DNA from: Agrococcus jejuensis
GTDB taxonomy: Bacteria; Actinomycetota; Actinomycetes; Actinomycetales; Microbacteriaceae
DNA length: 64,000 nt
Reading direction: 5' to 3'
NCBI RefSeq assembly: GCF_007679035.1
Contig: NZ_VEFR01000001.1
Span: 868,001-932,000 of the forward strand
The position numbers were made by a program, and so were the translations under genes. This document shows positions 8,027 to 17,800 of the stretch, in pieces. The first letter of the stretch is position 1. Every line of letters begins with the position of its first letter. Below the pieces are notes generated by a model. That model saw only the letters and a program-made list of their open reading frames with translations. It had not been told where the DNA came from and ran no database searches.

Positions 8027-9593
8027 TGCCGACGTAGCAGAGGCGTCGCTCCTCGTCGATCGCATCGAGGCTCGTCGCATACGAGATCGGCAGCAGCCCC
8101 TCCGAGAGCCCCACCATGTGCACGTGCTCCCACTCGAGGCCCTTGGCGGCGTGCAGCGTCGCGATCGTCACGGCCTCGACGCCCGGCTCGTGGTCGCTCG
8201 CCGCACGGCGCGCGAGCTCGCCGGCGAAGCCCGCGGCCGTCGCACCCGCCGGCGCCTCCTCCGCGAGCGTCACGAGCGCGTGCAGCGCATCCCAGCGTGC
8301 GCGCTCCTCCCCCTGCGTCGCGGGCGGCTCGTGCGAGTAGCCGATGGGATGCACGACGTCGATGACCGCCTGGAAGAGCGGGCGGCCGTCGTCGGGCGTC
8401 TGCTGCAGCATGAGCATCGCCTGCCGCACGGCGGGCAGCTCGAAGAAGCGCTGCGAGCCCGCGAGGCGCACCGAGAGGCCCGCGTCGGCGAGCGCCTGCT
8501 CGATGCCGGCCGACTGCGCGTGGAAGCGCACGAGCACCGCCATGTCCGACGCCTTCGCACCGCGCGCGACCAGCGCACGGCACCGCTCGGCGACCGCGCG
8601 CGCCTCCGCCGCGTCCGACGGATGCATCGACACCTCGACCTCGGGCCCCGTGCGCTCGGCGCGCAGGTGGATGGCGTCGCGGCCTCGCATGAGACGGTTC
8701 GCCGCGCCCACGACCTGCGCCGTCGAGCGATGCGACTGCTCGAGCCGCACGACCGTCGCGTCGGGATGCCTGCCGATGAACTCGGGGAGGCTGCGCGCGT
8801 TCGCGCCCGCGAACGCGAAGACCGTCTGGCTCGGGTCGCCGACGACGCACACCTCCTCGCGCCCACCGAGCCACGCATCCAGCAGCCGCTGCTGCAGCGG
8901 CGAGACGTCCTGGTACTCGTCGACCGTCAGGTGCCGGTACTGGCCGCGCACGGTGTCGGCCGCGATCGGCTCGCGCTCGAGCATGCCCGTCGTCGCGAGG
9001 ATGACGTCCTCGAAGTCGATCTGCCGCCGGTCGTCCTTGAGCCGCTCGTAGGTCTCGTGCAGCTCGACCATCGTCGAGACCGGCATGCCGCCCGGCAGCG
9101 CCCGGCCGTGCGCGCCCGCGGCGTACTGCTCGAGCGTGAGCGCCCGCGCCTTGCGCCACTCGACCTCGGCGGCGAGGTCGCGCAGCTGCGCCGTGTCGAC
9201 CTTGAGGCGCAGCTGCAGCGCGGCGTCGGCGATCGTGCGCGCCTTCGTCGGCAGCACCTCCGGCATCCGCCCGCCCGCGAGCCGCGGCCAGAAGTGCGCG
9301 AGCTGCGCGAGGGCCGCCGAGTGGAACGTGCGCGCCTGCACCTCGGCCCCGAGCGCTCGCAGACGCGTGCGCATCTCCCCCGCCGCCTTCGTCGTGAACG
9401 TCACGGCCATGACGCGGCGCGGGTCGTAGACGCCGACGGCGACGCCGTACGCGATGCGGTGCGTGATCGCGCGCGTCTTGCCGGTGCCGGCGCCGGCGAG
9501 CACGCACACCGCGCCCTGCACGGCGAGCGCGACCTCGCGCTGCTGCTCGTCGAGGCGGTCGAGGATCGCGTCGGGCGTCACCGTTCCAGCCAC
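7896..9593 (-). CDS. uvrD2: UvrD-family DNA helicase (UvrD2-like, no HRDC domain)
   Basis: A 565-residue superfamily 1A helicase that should unwind DNA 3' to 5' with ATP in repair. Motifs seen in order: Q motif LDEQQREVA, Walker A AGAGTGKT, motif Ia VTFTTKAAGEM, Walker B TVDEYQD, motif III GDPSQTVFAFAGA, motif IV SHRST, motif V TIATLHAAKGLEWEHV and motif VI YVGITRART. The protein ends soon after the motor at PSRFLAEL. Mycobacterial UvrD2 is near 700 residues with a C-terminal HRDC domain and tetracysteine motif, both absent here. Its start overlaps the nudC end by 16 bases, so they form an operon; its end overlaps the convergent gene by 131 bases. Confidence 0.9.
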   Translation of the reverse strand: MAGTVTPDAILDRLDEQQREVALAVQGAVCVLAGAGTGKTRAITHRIAYGVAVGVYDPRRVMAVTFTTKAAGEMRTRLRALGAEVQARTFHSAALAQLAHFWPRLAGGRMPEVLPTKARTIADAALQLRLKVDTAQLRDLAAEVEWRKARALTLEQYAAGAHGRALPGGMPVSTMVELHETYERLKDDRRQIDFEDVILATTGMLEREPIAADTVRGQYRHLTVDEYQDVSPLQQRLLDAWLGGREEVCVVGDPSQTVFAFAGANARSLPEFIGRHPDATVVRLEQSHRSTAQVVGAANRLMRGRDAIHLRAERTGPEVEVSMHPSDAAEARAVAERCRALVARGAKASDMAVLVRFHAQSAGIEQALADAGLSVRLAGSQRFFELPAVRQAMLMLQQTPDDGRPLFQAVIDVVHPIGYSHEPPATQGEERARWDALHALVTLAEEAPAGATAAGFAGELARRAASDHEPGVEAVTIATLHAAKGLEWEHVHMVGLSEGLLPISYATSLDAIDEERRLCYVGITRARTTLHLSHAAASGRMPRTPSRFLAELDSRTRGAASTARR

Positions 9594-10480
9594 CGCTGGA
9601 TGAGGTACGCCGCGATCGACGCGTTGCCCGGCAGGCCCACGACGCCGTTGCGCACGTCATCGCGGGTGAGCCAGCGCACCTCGACGATCTCCTCGCCGTC
9701 GGGCCTCGCGGCCTCCGGGTCGAGCGCGACGGCCTCGAAGCCCACCATGATGCTGCGCGGGAACGGCCACGGCTGGCTCGCGACGTACGTCGGATCCTCG
9801 ACCGTGACGCCCGACTCCTCGGCGACCTCGCGCACGACCGTCGCCTCGAACGACTCGCCGAGGTCGACGAAGCCCGCGAAGAGCGAGAAGCGGTCGGTCC
9901 AGGCCGCGTTCCGCCCCAGCAGGATGCGCTCGTCGGTCGCGTCCGTCACGAGCACGATGACGGCGGGATCCATGCGCGGGAAGTGCTGCGCGCCGGCACC
10001 GTCGATGCCGACCCAGCCGCCCTGCTCGAACGCGACGGGCGAGCCGTCGATGCCCGAGAACGCCGTCTGCGCCTGCCACCTGGCGAGCGCGACCGCCTGC
10101 GTGAGGATGCCGGCGTCCTCGGCGTCGAGCTCGGCGCCGATCTCGCGCAGGCTGCGCCAGTCGCCCAGCTCGCGGCCGTCGCCGGCGCCGTCGACGACCG
10201 TGCCGTCGACCGTCGCGGCGAGCACGACCGCGCCCTCCTGCTGATCGAGGTGCCCCGCGGAGCGGCCGAGCCACGCGAGGCGGGCGCCGTGCGGCACGCG
10301 CGCGACCGGCACGCGCACGATGGCGCCGTCGGCGACGAGCGTGCGATCGCCGTCGACGAGCACGACGCGCGTCGTCGGGTCGGCGAGCGCCGCGTCGAGC
10401 GAGCCCTCGCGCATGCGCGCCGCATGGTCGCGGTCGAGCGATGCGCGCGAGAGGGGCGGGATGGCGGGCGAGTCGGTCAC
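9578..10480 (-). CDS. nudC: NADH pyrophosphatase NudC-type Nudix hydrolase, cysteine-free
   Basis: A 300-residue Nudix hydrolase of the NudC type, expected to cleave NADH or the NAD cap of RNA. The Nudix box is intact (GFVDLGE...REVAEESGV, residues 203-225) and the NudC hallmark SQPWPFPRS is present at 235-243. The central zinc ribbon, however, has lost all four cysteines: the expected positions are Ser142, Asp145, Ile159 and Ala162, and the protein contains no cysteine at all, although surrounding residues (GGW, HFPRMDPAVI) are retained. The GTG start at 10480 follows a GGAAGGA site. It precedes uvrD2 on the same strand, as in Rv3199c-Rv3198c. Confidence 0.92.
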   Translation of the reverse strand: MTDSPAIPPLSRASLDRDHAARMREGSLDAALADPTTRVVLVDGDRTLVADGAIVRVPVARVPHGARLAWLGRSAGHLDQQEGAVVLAATVDGTVVDGAGDGRELGDWRSLREIGAELDAEDAGILTQAVALARWQAQTAFSGIDGSPVAFEQGGWVGIDGAGAQHFPRMDPAVIVLVTDATDERILLGRNAAWTDRFSLFAGFVDLGESFEATVVREVAEESGVTVEDPTYVASQPWPFPRSIMVGFEAVALDPEAARPDGEEIVEVRWLTRDDVRNGVVGLPGNASIAAYLIQRWLER

Positions 10481-10534
10481 GAGCGTCCTTCCCGTCGCAG
10501 CGCGTGGCGACGCGGGACGCGGCGATGCCCGCCG

Positions 10535-10540
10535 TACCCT
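10535..10540 (+). promoter_or_regulatory. Leaderless -10 box (TACCCT) for the gene at 10547
   Basis: TACCCT ends six bases before the ATG at 10547, with no ribosome site between them. This fixes the start and implies transcription from the start codon. Confidence 0.5.
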
Positions 10541-10546
10541 CGCATC

Positions 10547-11632
10547 ATGGCTGCGAACCCGTTCACTCTAGCCGCGCTGGCGACGTCCGCCGTGCCCGGC
10601 ATCGAGGTCGTGGGGGCCGTCGACGACGGCTCGGGCGACGATCTCGAGGCCATCGCGGCACGCACCTCCGAGGGCCGCGTCGTGCGCGTCGTCGTGCCCC
10701 GCACGCCCGACGCCCTGCGACGCCTGCGCGACCAGGCGGTCACGCTGCACGTCTTCACGCATGCCGTGCGCGACCGCCTGCCGTTCGAGGTCCCCGAGAC
10801 CCTCGGCACCGCCCCGCTGCAGCGCACGGCCGTCGTCGTGTCGACGAGGCTCGGCGGCGCGACGCTGCGACTCGGCGACGTGTCGCCGGCGCACGTCGGC
10901 CTCGCAGCATCCATCGGCGAGGCCATCGCCGCGCTGCACGACCTGCCCACGAGCATCGTGCTCGACGCGGGCCTGCCGCACCGCTCGACCGCCGAGATCC
11001 GCGACTCGCTCACGGCCGTCTTCGACCGCGTCGCCGCCACGGGTCGCGTGCCCGCACCGCTGCTCGCCCGCTGGGAGGTCGCGCTCGAGGACGACGCGCT
11101 GTGGCAGTTCCAGCCGCGCGTCGTGCACGGCGACCTGCAGTCGCCCGCGTTCCGCCGCGAGCACGCCACGATCACGGGCATCGACGGCTGGCACGCGCTC
11201 GGGCTGGGCGACCCCGCCGTCGACCTCGCATGGCTGCTCGGCAGCGAGCACGGCTCGTCGGTCGACGAGGCGTTCGTCGCCTACGCCGGCGTGCGCGGCG
11301 CCGACCGTCAGCTGCGCCGTCGCGCGATGCTGCACGCCGAGCTCGACGTCGCCCGCTGGCTGCTGCACGGCGTCGACGCAGGTGACGACACGGTCGTGGC
11401 GGATGCCGAGGGCATGCTCGCGCGGCTCGCCGACCGCGTCGCCGACGACGACTCGACGACGGCGCTGCAGCCCGAGCGCCTCCACACGATGGACCTCGCC
11501 GACGTGCAGCACATGCTCGACGAGCGCGGCACCTCGGTCGCACGCGAGGAGTCGCCGCGTCGTGGCCAGTCGGCGTTCGACGACGAGACCGTCGAGATCG
11601 ACGCCGACCTGCCGTCGACGGCACGCCCGTAG
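10547..11632 (+). CDS. Aminoglycoside-phosphotransferase-fold protein
   Basis: A 361-residue protein with the protein-kinase-like fold of the APH/choline kinase family. The catalytic-loop region is VVHGDLQSPAF, with the HGD aspartate kept but the Asn that normally follows at HGDxxxxN missing. The second metal-binding region reads ITGIDGWHALGLGDPAVDLAWLL, with both aspartates in place. The N-lobe lacks an obvious ATP-binding lysine motif that I can point to. The acidic tail (about 330-361) looks disordered. The substrate is unknown; the changed loop makes an intact kinase uncertain. It lies between the nudC-uvrD2 and adnAB transcripts, where mycobacteria carry a different gene (an ion-channel protein). 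Confidence 0.75.
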   Translation: MAANPFTLAALATSAVPGIEVVGAVDDGSGDDLEAIAARTSEGRVVRVVVPRTPDALRRLRDQAVTLHVFTHAVRDRLPFEVPETLGTAPLQRTAVVVSTRLGGATLRLGDVSPAHVGLAASIGEAIAALHDLPTSIVLDAGLPHRSTAEIRDSLTAVFDRVAATGRVPAPLLARWEVALEDDALWQFQPRVVHGDLQSPAFRREHATITGIDGWHALGLGDPAVDLAWLLGSEHGSSVDEAFVAYAGVRGADRQLRRRAMLHAELDVARWLLHGVDAGDDTVVADAEGMLARLADRVADDDSTTALQPERLHTMDLADVQHMLDERGTSVAREESPRRGQSAFDDETVEIDADLPSTARP

Positions 11633-11657
11633 GTCGCGGGCGGGCCGGCCCGAGCCC

Positions 11658-14600
11658 TCAGCCCTGCTCGAGCGTCGCCCGGGCGGCCTCCCACGCGTCG
11701 CGCAGCTCGCCGAGGCTCAGCACGTGCTCGGGCCGCACCACCTCGTCGTGCTCGACGAAGTACAGCTCGGCGCGCACGCTCTCGGGGTCGACGCCCGCGT
11801 GCAGGGCGTACGCGGCGCGGTAGAGCGCGAGCTGCAGCCCTCGCTCCGCGACGTCGGCGCGCGAGCGCGGCAGCGCACCGGTCTTCCAGTCGACCAGCAC
11901 GAGCTCGTCGCCGTCGCGCAGCACGGCGTCGATGCGGCACACCACCGACGTCGAGCCGAGCGGCAGGTGCACCTCGAGCTCGGTGGCCACGTGCTCCATG
12001 CGCGCGTACGGCGAGGCGAGGAACGTCTGCTGCAGCCGCTCGAGCCGCTCGACGTCGACGGCCACGAGGTCGCCGCCCAGCTCGTCGTCGAGGTCGCCGT
12101 CGACGAGATCCGCGAGTCCCGTGCCGCCGCGGCGCTCGACCCACTGGTGGAAGAGCGTGCCGAGCCTCGTCGCGCGGAACGGGCGGCGAGGCATGGGGCG
12201 GACGCGCGCGAGCGCCTGCGCCCCGGGGTCGGCGAGCCAGTCCTTCGCCGTCGACGCCGAGATGCGGCTCGGCGCGACCGCGTGGGCGGGCGCGTCGCGC
12301 TCGGCGAGCAGCAGCGCGATCTCGTCGTCGAAGCGCGTGGGGACGCGCGCGTCTGCTGCACGCACGGCGTCGGCCGCGCGCTGGACGGCCCCGCGTCGGC
12401 CGCCGAGGGGATCGGGCGGCCACACGGACTGCTCGAGCTCGAGCACCGTGGGATTCTCGGCGTGCTCGGGCGCCTCGGGCAGCTCGACCCCGAGCACGTC
12501 GGCGCCATCGCGCAGGAACCGCGAGGGCTTCGCGATGCGCTTGTTGCGGCCGATCCACCACGCACCCGACATCCACAGCGACGCGCGGGCCCTCGTGACG
12601 GCGACGTAGGCCAGCCTGCGCTCCTCCGCGTGGAACTGGTCGGCGAGGCCGTCGACGTACGCGGCGCGCTCGATGCCGTACTCGCGCAGGTCGGCGACGC
12701 CGCGCGGGTCGAAGCGCGGCAGCTCGCTCGCGTCGCCGCGCAGCGCGTACGGCACGGCACCCACCGAGAGCCAGCCGCGCGCATCCTGCCGCTGCATCGG
12801 CAGCGTGCCCTCCGTGAGCGACGGCACGGCCACGAGATCCCACTCGAGGCCCTTCGACGCGTGGATCGTGAGCAGCTGCACGAGGCCGGGCTCGGGCTCG
12901 GGCGCCGGTGCGTCGAGCGTGTCGTCGCGGGCGGCGCGCTCGAGCCAGCCGACGAGCGCCTCGAGCGTCGCGGCCGGGTCGGTGAGCGCGAACTGCTGCA
13001 CCTCGGCCACGAACGCGTCGAGCGAGCGCCGCGGCGCGCGGGCGGGGTTCGCGAGCACCTCGACGTCGAGGCGCAGCTGGCGCTCGACGAGTCGCACGAG
13101 CTCGGGGAGCGGCAGCGCACGCTGCGACCGCAGGCGTCGGAACGTGCGTGCGGCCGCGAGCAGTCGCTCCGCACCCGCCTCCGACAGCGCCTGCCAGACG
13201 GCCGCGTCGGCGCCGAGGTCGAGCAGGTCGTCGAGCGCGTCGACGAGCGACGCCGCCGCGTCGTCATCGGTCGACTCGCGATCGGCCTGGCGCGCGCGCT
13301 CGGCGACGTACCGCGTCGAGACGACGCGCGCGTGGTCGCGCAGCGCCGCGAGGTCACGCGGGCCGATGCGCCAGTGCGCACCCGCGAGCAGCCGCAGCAG
13401 GTGGCCGCCCGCACGCGGGTCGGCGAGCACCGAGAGCGCCGAGCGCATGTCGACGATCTCGGGCTCGGCGAGCAGTCCCCCGGTGCCGACGACGTGGCAT
13501 GGGATGCCGCGCCTCGTGAGCGCGTCGGCGAAGGTCCACATGCGGCCGCGCACGCGCAGCAGCACGGCCGCGGTCGTGGGCACACGACCCGCGCCGCGCT
13601 CGGCCATCCACGTCGCGAGCGCCTCGGCCTCGTCGTGCTGCGTCTCGAAGAGCTCGAGCGCGACCTCCCCGGCCGCGGCACCGGGACGCGGCGCGAGCCG
13701 CTCGACGCCGTGCGCCGGCAGCGGCGCCGCGATGCGGTTCGCGACGTCGAGCACGCCCGCGGCGTTGCGCCAGCTCGTCGACAGCGCGAAGCGCTCCGTG
13801 CCGCCGAAGTCCTCGTGGAACCGGGCGAGCGTGCCGGCGCTCGCGCCGCGCCAGCCGTAGATCGACTGGTTCGGGTCGCCGACCGCCATGACGGGGTCGC
13901 CGCGGAACAGCGTCGTGAGCAGCCGCACCTGCGACACCGACGTGTCCTGGTACTCGTCGAGCAGCACGACGCCGTGGCGTGCGCGCACCTCGTCGACGAG
14001 CCGCGGAGCCGCCTGCAGCGCCTGCAGCGCGAAGCGCACCTGATCGCTGAACTCGATGACGCCGAGCTCGCGCTTGCGGCGGTCGTACGTGCCGGCGAGC
14101 GCCGCGAGCGGCTCGAGCGCGCGCATCGCCAGCACGTCCTTGTCGCGCTCGCGGCCGACGCCGATCTGGCCCTTGCCGACCGGCAGCTGCGCGATGCGCT
14201 CGAACGCGTGCGCGAAGCCGTCGAGCACGCTCGGCTCGAGCGCGTTGTCGCCGAGCTCCGACGCGAGCCTGCGCAGGCCGTCGACGACGACGTCGCTCGA
14301 CCGCAGGGCCGCGAGGCGCAGGTCGTCGCTCGCGAGCGCGACGTCGCTCGCGAGCAGCCAGGCGGCGGTGTCGCCCAGCAGGTCGGCATCGGGATCGCGA
14401 CCGAGCACGAGCGCATGCTCGCGGTACAGCTGGCTCGCGAAGGCGTTGTACGTCGACACCGTCGGCTCGACCGCCGCGGCCGCCTCGTCGACGAGCCCGG
14501 CACGCACGAGCTGCTGGATCCGCTCGACGAGGCGCACGCGCAGCTCGCTCGCCGCCTTGCGCGTGAACGTGAGGCCCAGGATGCGCTCGGGCTCGACCAT

Positions 14601-14804
14601 GCCGTTCGCGAGCAGCCACAGCACGCGCATCGACATCGTCTCGGTCTTGCCCGATCCCGCACCGGCGACGACGAGCGCGGGCTCGAGCGGCGCCGTGATG
14701 ACGGCGGCCTGCTCGTCGGTGGGGATGCGCGCGCCACCCTCTGCGCCCGACGCCTCGTGCAGGCGCTCGGCGATCTCGGCGGGGGTGATGAGGTCGTGGG
14801 TCAC
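11658..14804 (-). CDS. adnB: AdnB: lead helicase-nuclease subunit of AdnAB
   Basis: A 1048-residue UvrD-like motor fused to a C-terminal RecB-type nuclease; with AdnA it should resect double-strand breaks, the actinobacterial counterpart of RecBCD/AddAB. Motor motifs are all present: AGAGSGKT, TFTRKAASEL, LLDEYQD, GDPNQSIYGWRGAS, TIHASKGLEWD and YVAVTRARASLW. Nuclease motifs follow near residues 860-980: GTLFHQWVE, CRIDAVL, LVDWKTG and QLALYRAAY, so the metal-binding Asp, Asp-x-Lys and Gln-Tyr are intact. Length matches the mycobacterial protein. The GTG start at 14804 overlaps the adnA stop (GTGA), so the two subunits are translationally coupled. Confidence 0.93.
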   Translation of the reverse strand: MTHDLITPAEIAERLHEASGAEGGARIPTDEQAAVITAPLEPALVVAGAGSGKTETMSMRVLWLLANGMVEPERILGLTFTRKAASELRVRLVERIQQLVRAGLVDEAAAAVEPTVSTYNAFASQLYREHALVLGRDPDADLLGDTAAWLLASDVALASDDLRLAALRSSDVVVDGLRRLASELGDNALEPSVLDGFAHAFERIAQLPVGKGQIGVGRERDKDVLAMRALEPLAALAGTYDRRKRELGVIEFSDQVRFALQALQAAPRLVDEVRARHGVVLLDEYQDTSVSQVRLLTTLFRGDPVMAVGDPNQSIYGWRGASAGTLARFHEDFGGTERFALSTSWRNAAGVLDVANRIAAPLPAHGVERLAPRPGAAAGEVALELFETQHDEAEALATWMAERGAGRVPTTAAVLLRVRGRMWTFADALTRRGIPCHVVGTGGLLAEPEIVDMRSALSVLADPRAGGHLLRLLAGAHWRIGPRDLAALRDHARVVSTRYVAERARQADRESTDDDAAASLVDALDDLLDLGADAAVWQALSEAGAERLLAAARTFRRLRSQRALPLPELVRLVERQLRLDVEVLANPARAPRRSLDAFVAEVQQFALTDPAATLEALVGWLERAARDDTLDAPAPEPEPGLVQLLTIHASKGLEWDLVAVPSLTEGTLPMQRQDARGWLSVGAVPYALRGDASELPRFDPRGVADLREYGIERAAYVDGLADQFHAEERRLAYVAVTRARASLWMSGAWWIGRNKRIAKPSRFLRDGADVLGVELPEAPEHAENPTVLELEQSVWPPDPLGGRRGAVQRAADAVRAADARVPTRFDDEIALLLAERDAPAHAVAPSRISASTAKDWLADPGAQALARVRPMPRRPFRATRLGTLFHQWVERRGGTGLADLVDGDLDDELGGDLVAVDVERLERLQQTFLASPYARMEHVATELEVHLPLGSTSVVCRIDAVLRDGDELVLVDWKTGALPRSRADVAERGLQLALYRAAYALHAGVDPESVRAELYFVEHDEVVRPEHVLSLGELRDAWEAARATLEQG

Positions 14805-17800
14805 TCGGTCACCTGCCGTCGTACGTGGATCTCGCACTGGCCGTGCGCGAACTCGTTGAGGCAGTGCTCGAGCGGCACCGCCGTGAAGGTCGCCGCGGCC
14901 ATGCGCGCCGCGACGTCGACGACGCGCGCCTCGAACTCGGCGAGCTCCTCGGCCCCGAGCGCCGCCTGGTCGCCGATGGGCTTCGGATCGCGCGGGTACA
15001 GCAGGCGCGCACCTGCCGACGTCGTCTCGGGCGCCACGGTCGCGATCGCGCCGCGATCGGCGGCGAGCTGATAGGCGCGCAGCTGCGCGTGCTCGGCGAT
15101 CGCGGGACCGCTGGGCTTCGCCCTGCCGGTCTTGAGGTCGACGATGCGCACCTCGTCGCCACGCCGCTCGATCCAGTCGATGGAGCCCGACAGCACGACG
15201 TCGCCGATCGCGAGCTCGAACCTGCGCTCGTGGTCGCCGACGTCGATGCGCCAGCCGAGGTCGCGCTCGGTGCGCACGTAGTCGGCGATCGCGACGACGA
15301 TCTGCTCGACGATCGCGCGCTCGCGCGCCGACTCCCACGGCGAGCGGAAGGCGAGCTCGGCCCATCGGGCCTCGACGGCCGCGAGCAGCGCGACGGGATC
15401 GGCGGCATCCGTGTGCTCGACGGCGGCGTGCACGATCGTGCCGATCGCCTGCGGCGTCGCGGATCCCGTGGGCGCGAGCCTGCTGACGGCCCAGTCGACC
15501 GCGCACGACTCGAAGCCCTCGAGCGCCGACGGCGAGACGCGCATCGGCTCGCCCTCGTCGACGAGGGGCGCATCGGTCGTCGCGTCGGCGAGGCCCGCCC
15601 ACTGCGCAGGATCGGCACCGGGCACGCCCTCGTCCGCGAGGCGTGCGAGCGCGGCCGCCGCATCGGCGCGGATCGCCGACGACGCCTGGTCGTCGACGAG
15701 GAGGCGCCGCAGCGTGCCGACGAGCTCGCGCAGCGTCCGGCCGCGCGCATCGACCTCCGGCGGTGCGTCGGGCAGCACGGCGAGCCAACGGGCCGGCCTC
15801 TCCTCCTCCGTCTCGATCGCCACGACGTGCACGACCGACCGTGCGCGGGAGACGGCGTGCACGAGCATGCGCAGCTCGTCGTCGGCGACGTCGGTCACGG
15901 TCGTGACGCCGCCGATGGCGTGCGCGCCCAGCAGCTGCGCACCCAGGAGCGAGCCGCGCGGCCGCAGGTTGGGCCACGCCCCCTCCTGCACACCCGCGAC
16001 GACGACGGTGTCGAGCTCGACCGACACGAGCTGCGACGGCGTGCCGATGCGCACCGACGCCGCGACCTGACGGCCGGCGAGCGAGTCGAGCTCGAGCGCC
16101 GCCGACCGCCACGACCGCACGAACTCGTCGGCGCGCACGTCTGCGTGCCGCTCGGCGTGCCTGGCGGCGTGGTCGAGCAGCGCGACCACGGAGTCGAGCC
16201 TGCGGTGCGCCCACGCGGCGTCGCTGCCGCCGCCGAGCGCCGCCTCGCGCCACGCATCCGCGACCCCTGCGCCGTCCCACAGCCGCCACAGCAGCTCGAC
16301 GGCGGTGTCGGGATCGTCGGAGCCCGCGAGCTCCGCGGCGTACCGCAGCCGCGAGCCGACGGCGCGTGCGATGCGCGCCTCGGGGCCACCGACGCCGTCG
16401 AGGGCCGCGTCGTCGGCGAGCGCCTCGGCGAGCAGCTCGTCGCCCGAGCCCGGCAGGCGCTCCTCGGCGATCGCCCGGTGCCGCACGGCTCGGCGGAGCC
16501 TGCGCAGGCCCACGGCGTCGAGCCCGACGAGTGGCGACGAGAGGATGCGCCTGGCGTGCTCCGACCCGATGGGCTCGACGCCCGTGACGATCGCGAGCAT
16601 CGCCACGAGGTCGTCGGCGACGCTCGAGCCGCGGACGGCGGAGCCGCCGCCCTCGCGCAGCGTGGGCACCTCGAGGTCGGCGAGCGAGCGCTCGAGCTCG
16701 GCCGCGAGCCTGCCCGAGCGCGTCACGACGGCCATCTCGCCCCACGGCACGCCGTCGACGAGGTGCCTACGGCGCAGGATGCGCGCGATGCGCCGCGCCT
16801 GCTCGACGGCGCCGTCGACGCGATGCACCGCGATCGACCCCTCGCCGCCCGCGGGCTCGGCTGCGCGGTGCGTGCCGCCGAGCGCCGTGCCGATGCGTGC
16901 GGAGAGGTCGCCGATCGCCGTCCGCAGCGCGGCGCCGTGCCGGTGGTCGATCGCGAGGTCGATGCGACGCGTGAAGCCGAGGCGAGCGCCGAGCGAGCCG
17001 ACGATCGACGGGTCGGCGCCCCGGAACATGTCGGTGGCCGTGTCGGGGTCGCCGAACGCGATCACGGCCGTGCCCGTCGCGTGCAGCGCCGCGACGAGCC
17101 GCGTCGCGCCCTCGGTGAGCTCCTGCGCGTCGTCGACGACGAGCAGCCGCAGCCGCCGCTCCCCTGCCGCGACGATCTCGGCGGCGCGCGCGAGCAGGCT
17201 CGCGGCATCGACCGCGCCGACGCCGTCGCGGTGCGCGAGCGCGAGCACCTGGTCGAGCTCGTGCTGCATCGCACCCGCCGCGGCCCATTCGGGACGGTCG
17301 TGCTCGCGCGCGAGCGCCTCGAGCGCCGCACGGTCGAGGCCCTGCTCGCTCGCCCTGGCGAGCACGTCGCGCAGCTCGGTGCGGAAGCCCTGCTGCTCGC
17401 GCACGCCCGGGCCGAGGTGCTCGGGCCACTCCGGGCCCGAGCCGAGGTCGACGTGCCCCTCGAGCAGGTCGGCGAGCATGCCGTCCTGCTCCGCGCCCGA
17501 CAGCAGCTGCGGCCGATCGACGCCGAGCGCGAGCGCCTGCTCGCCCAGCAGCGCGTAGGCGAACGACGCCGCCGTGCGCGCGAGCGGCCCGGGCGTCACG
17601 ACGTCGACGCGCGCCGCGAGCCGATCGCGCAGTCGCGTCGCCGCCGCACGGGATCCCGCGAGCACGAGCACGTCGCCGCCCGACCATCCCGGCCGCGCGA
17701 TCCGCTCGGCGACGAGCTCGACGACCGTCGTCGTCTTGCCGGCGCCCGCGACGCCCAGCACGATCGCGCTCGCGTCGTCGGGCACGTCGAGCACGGCGCG

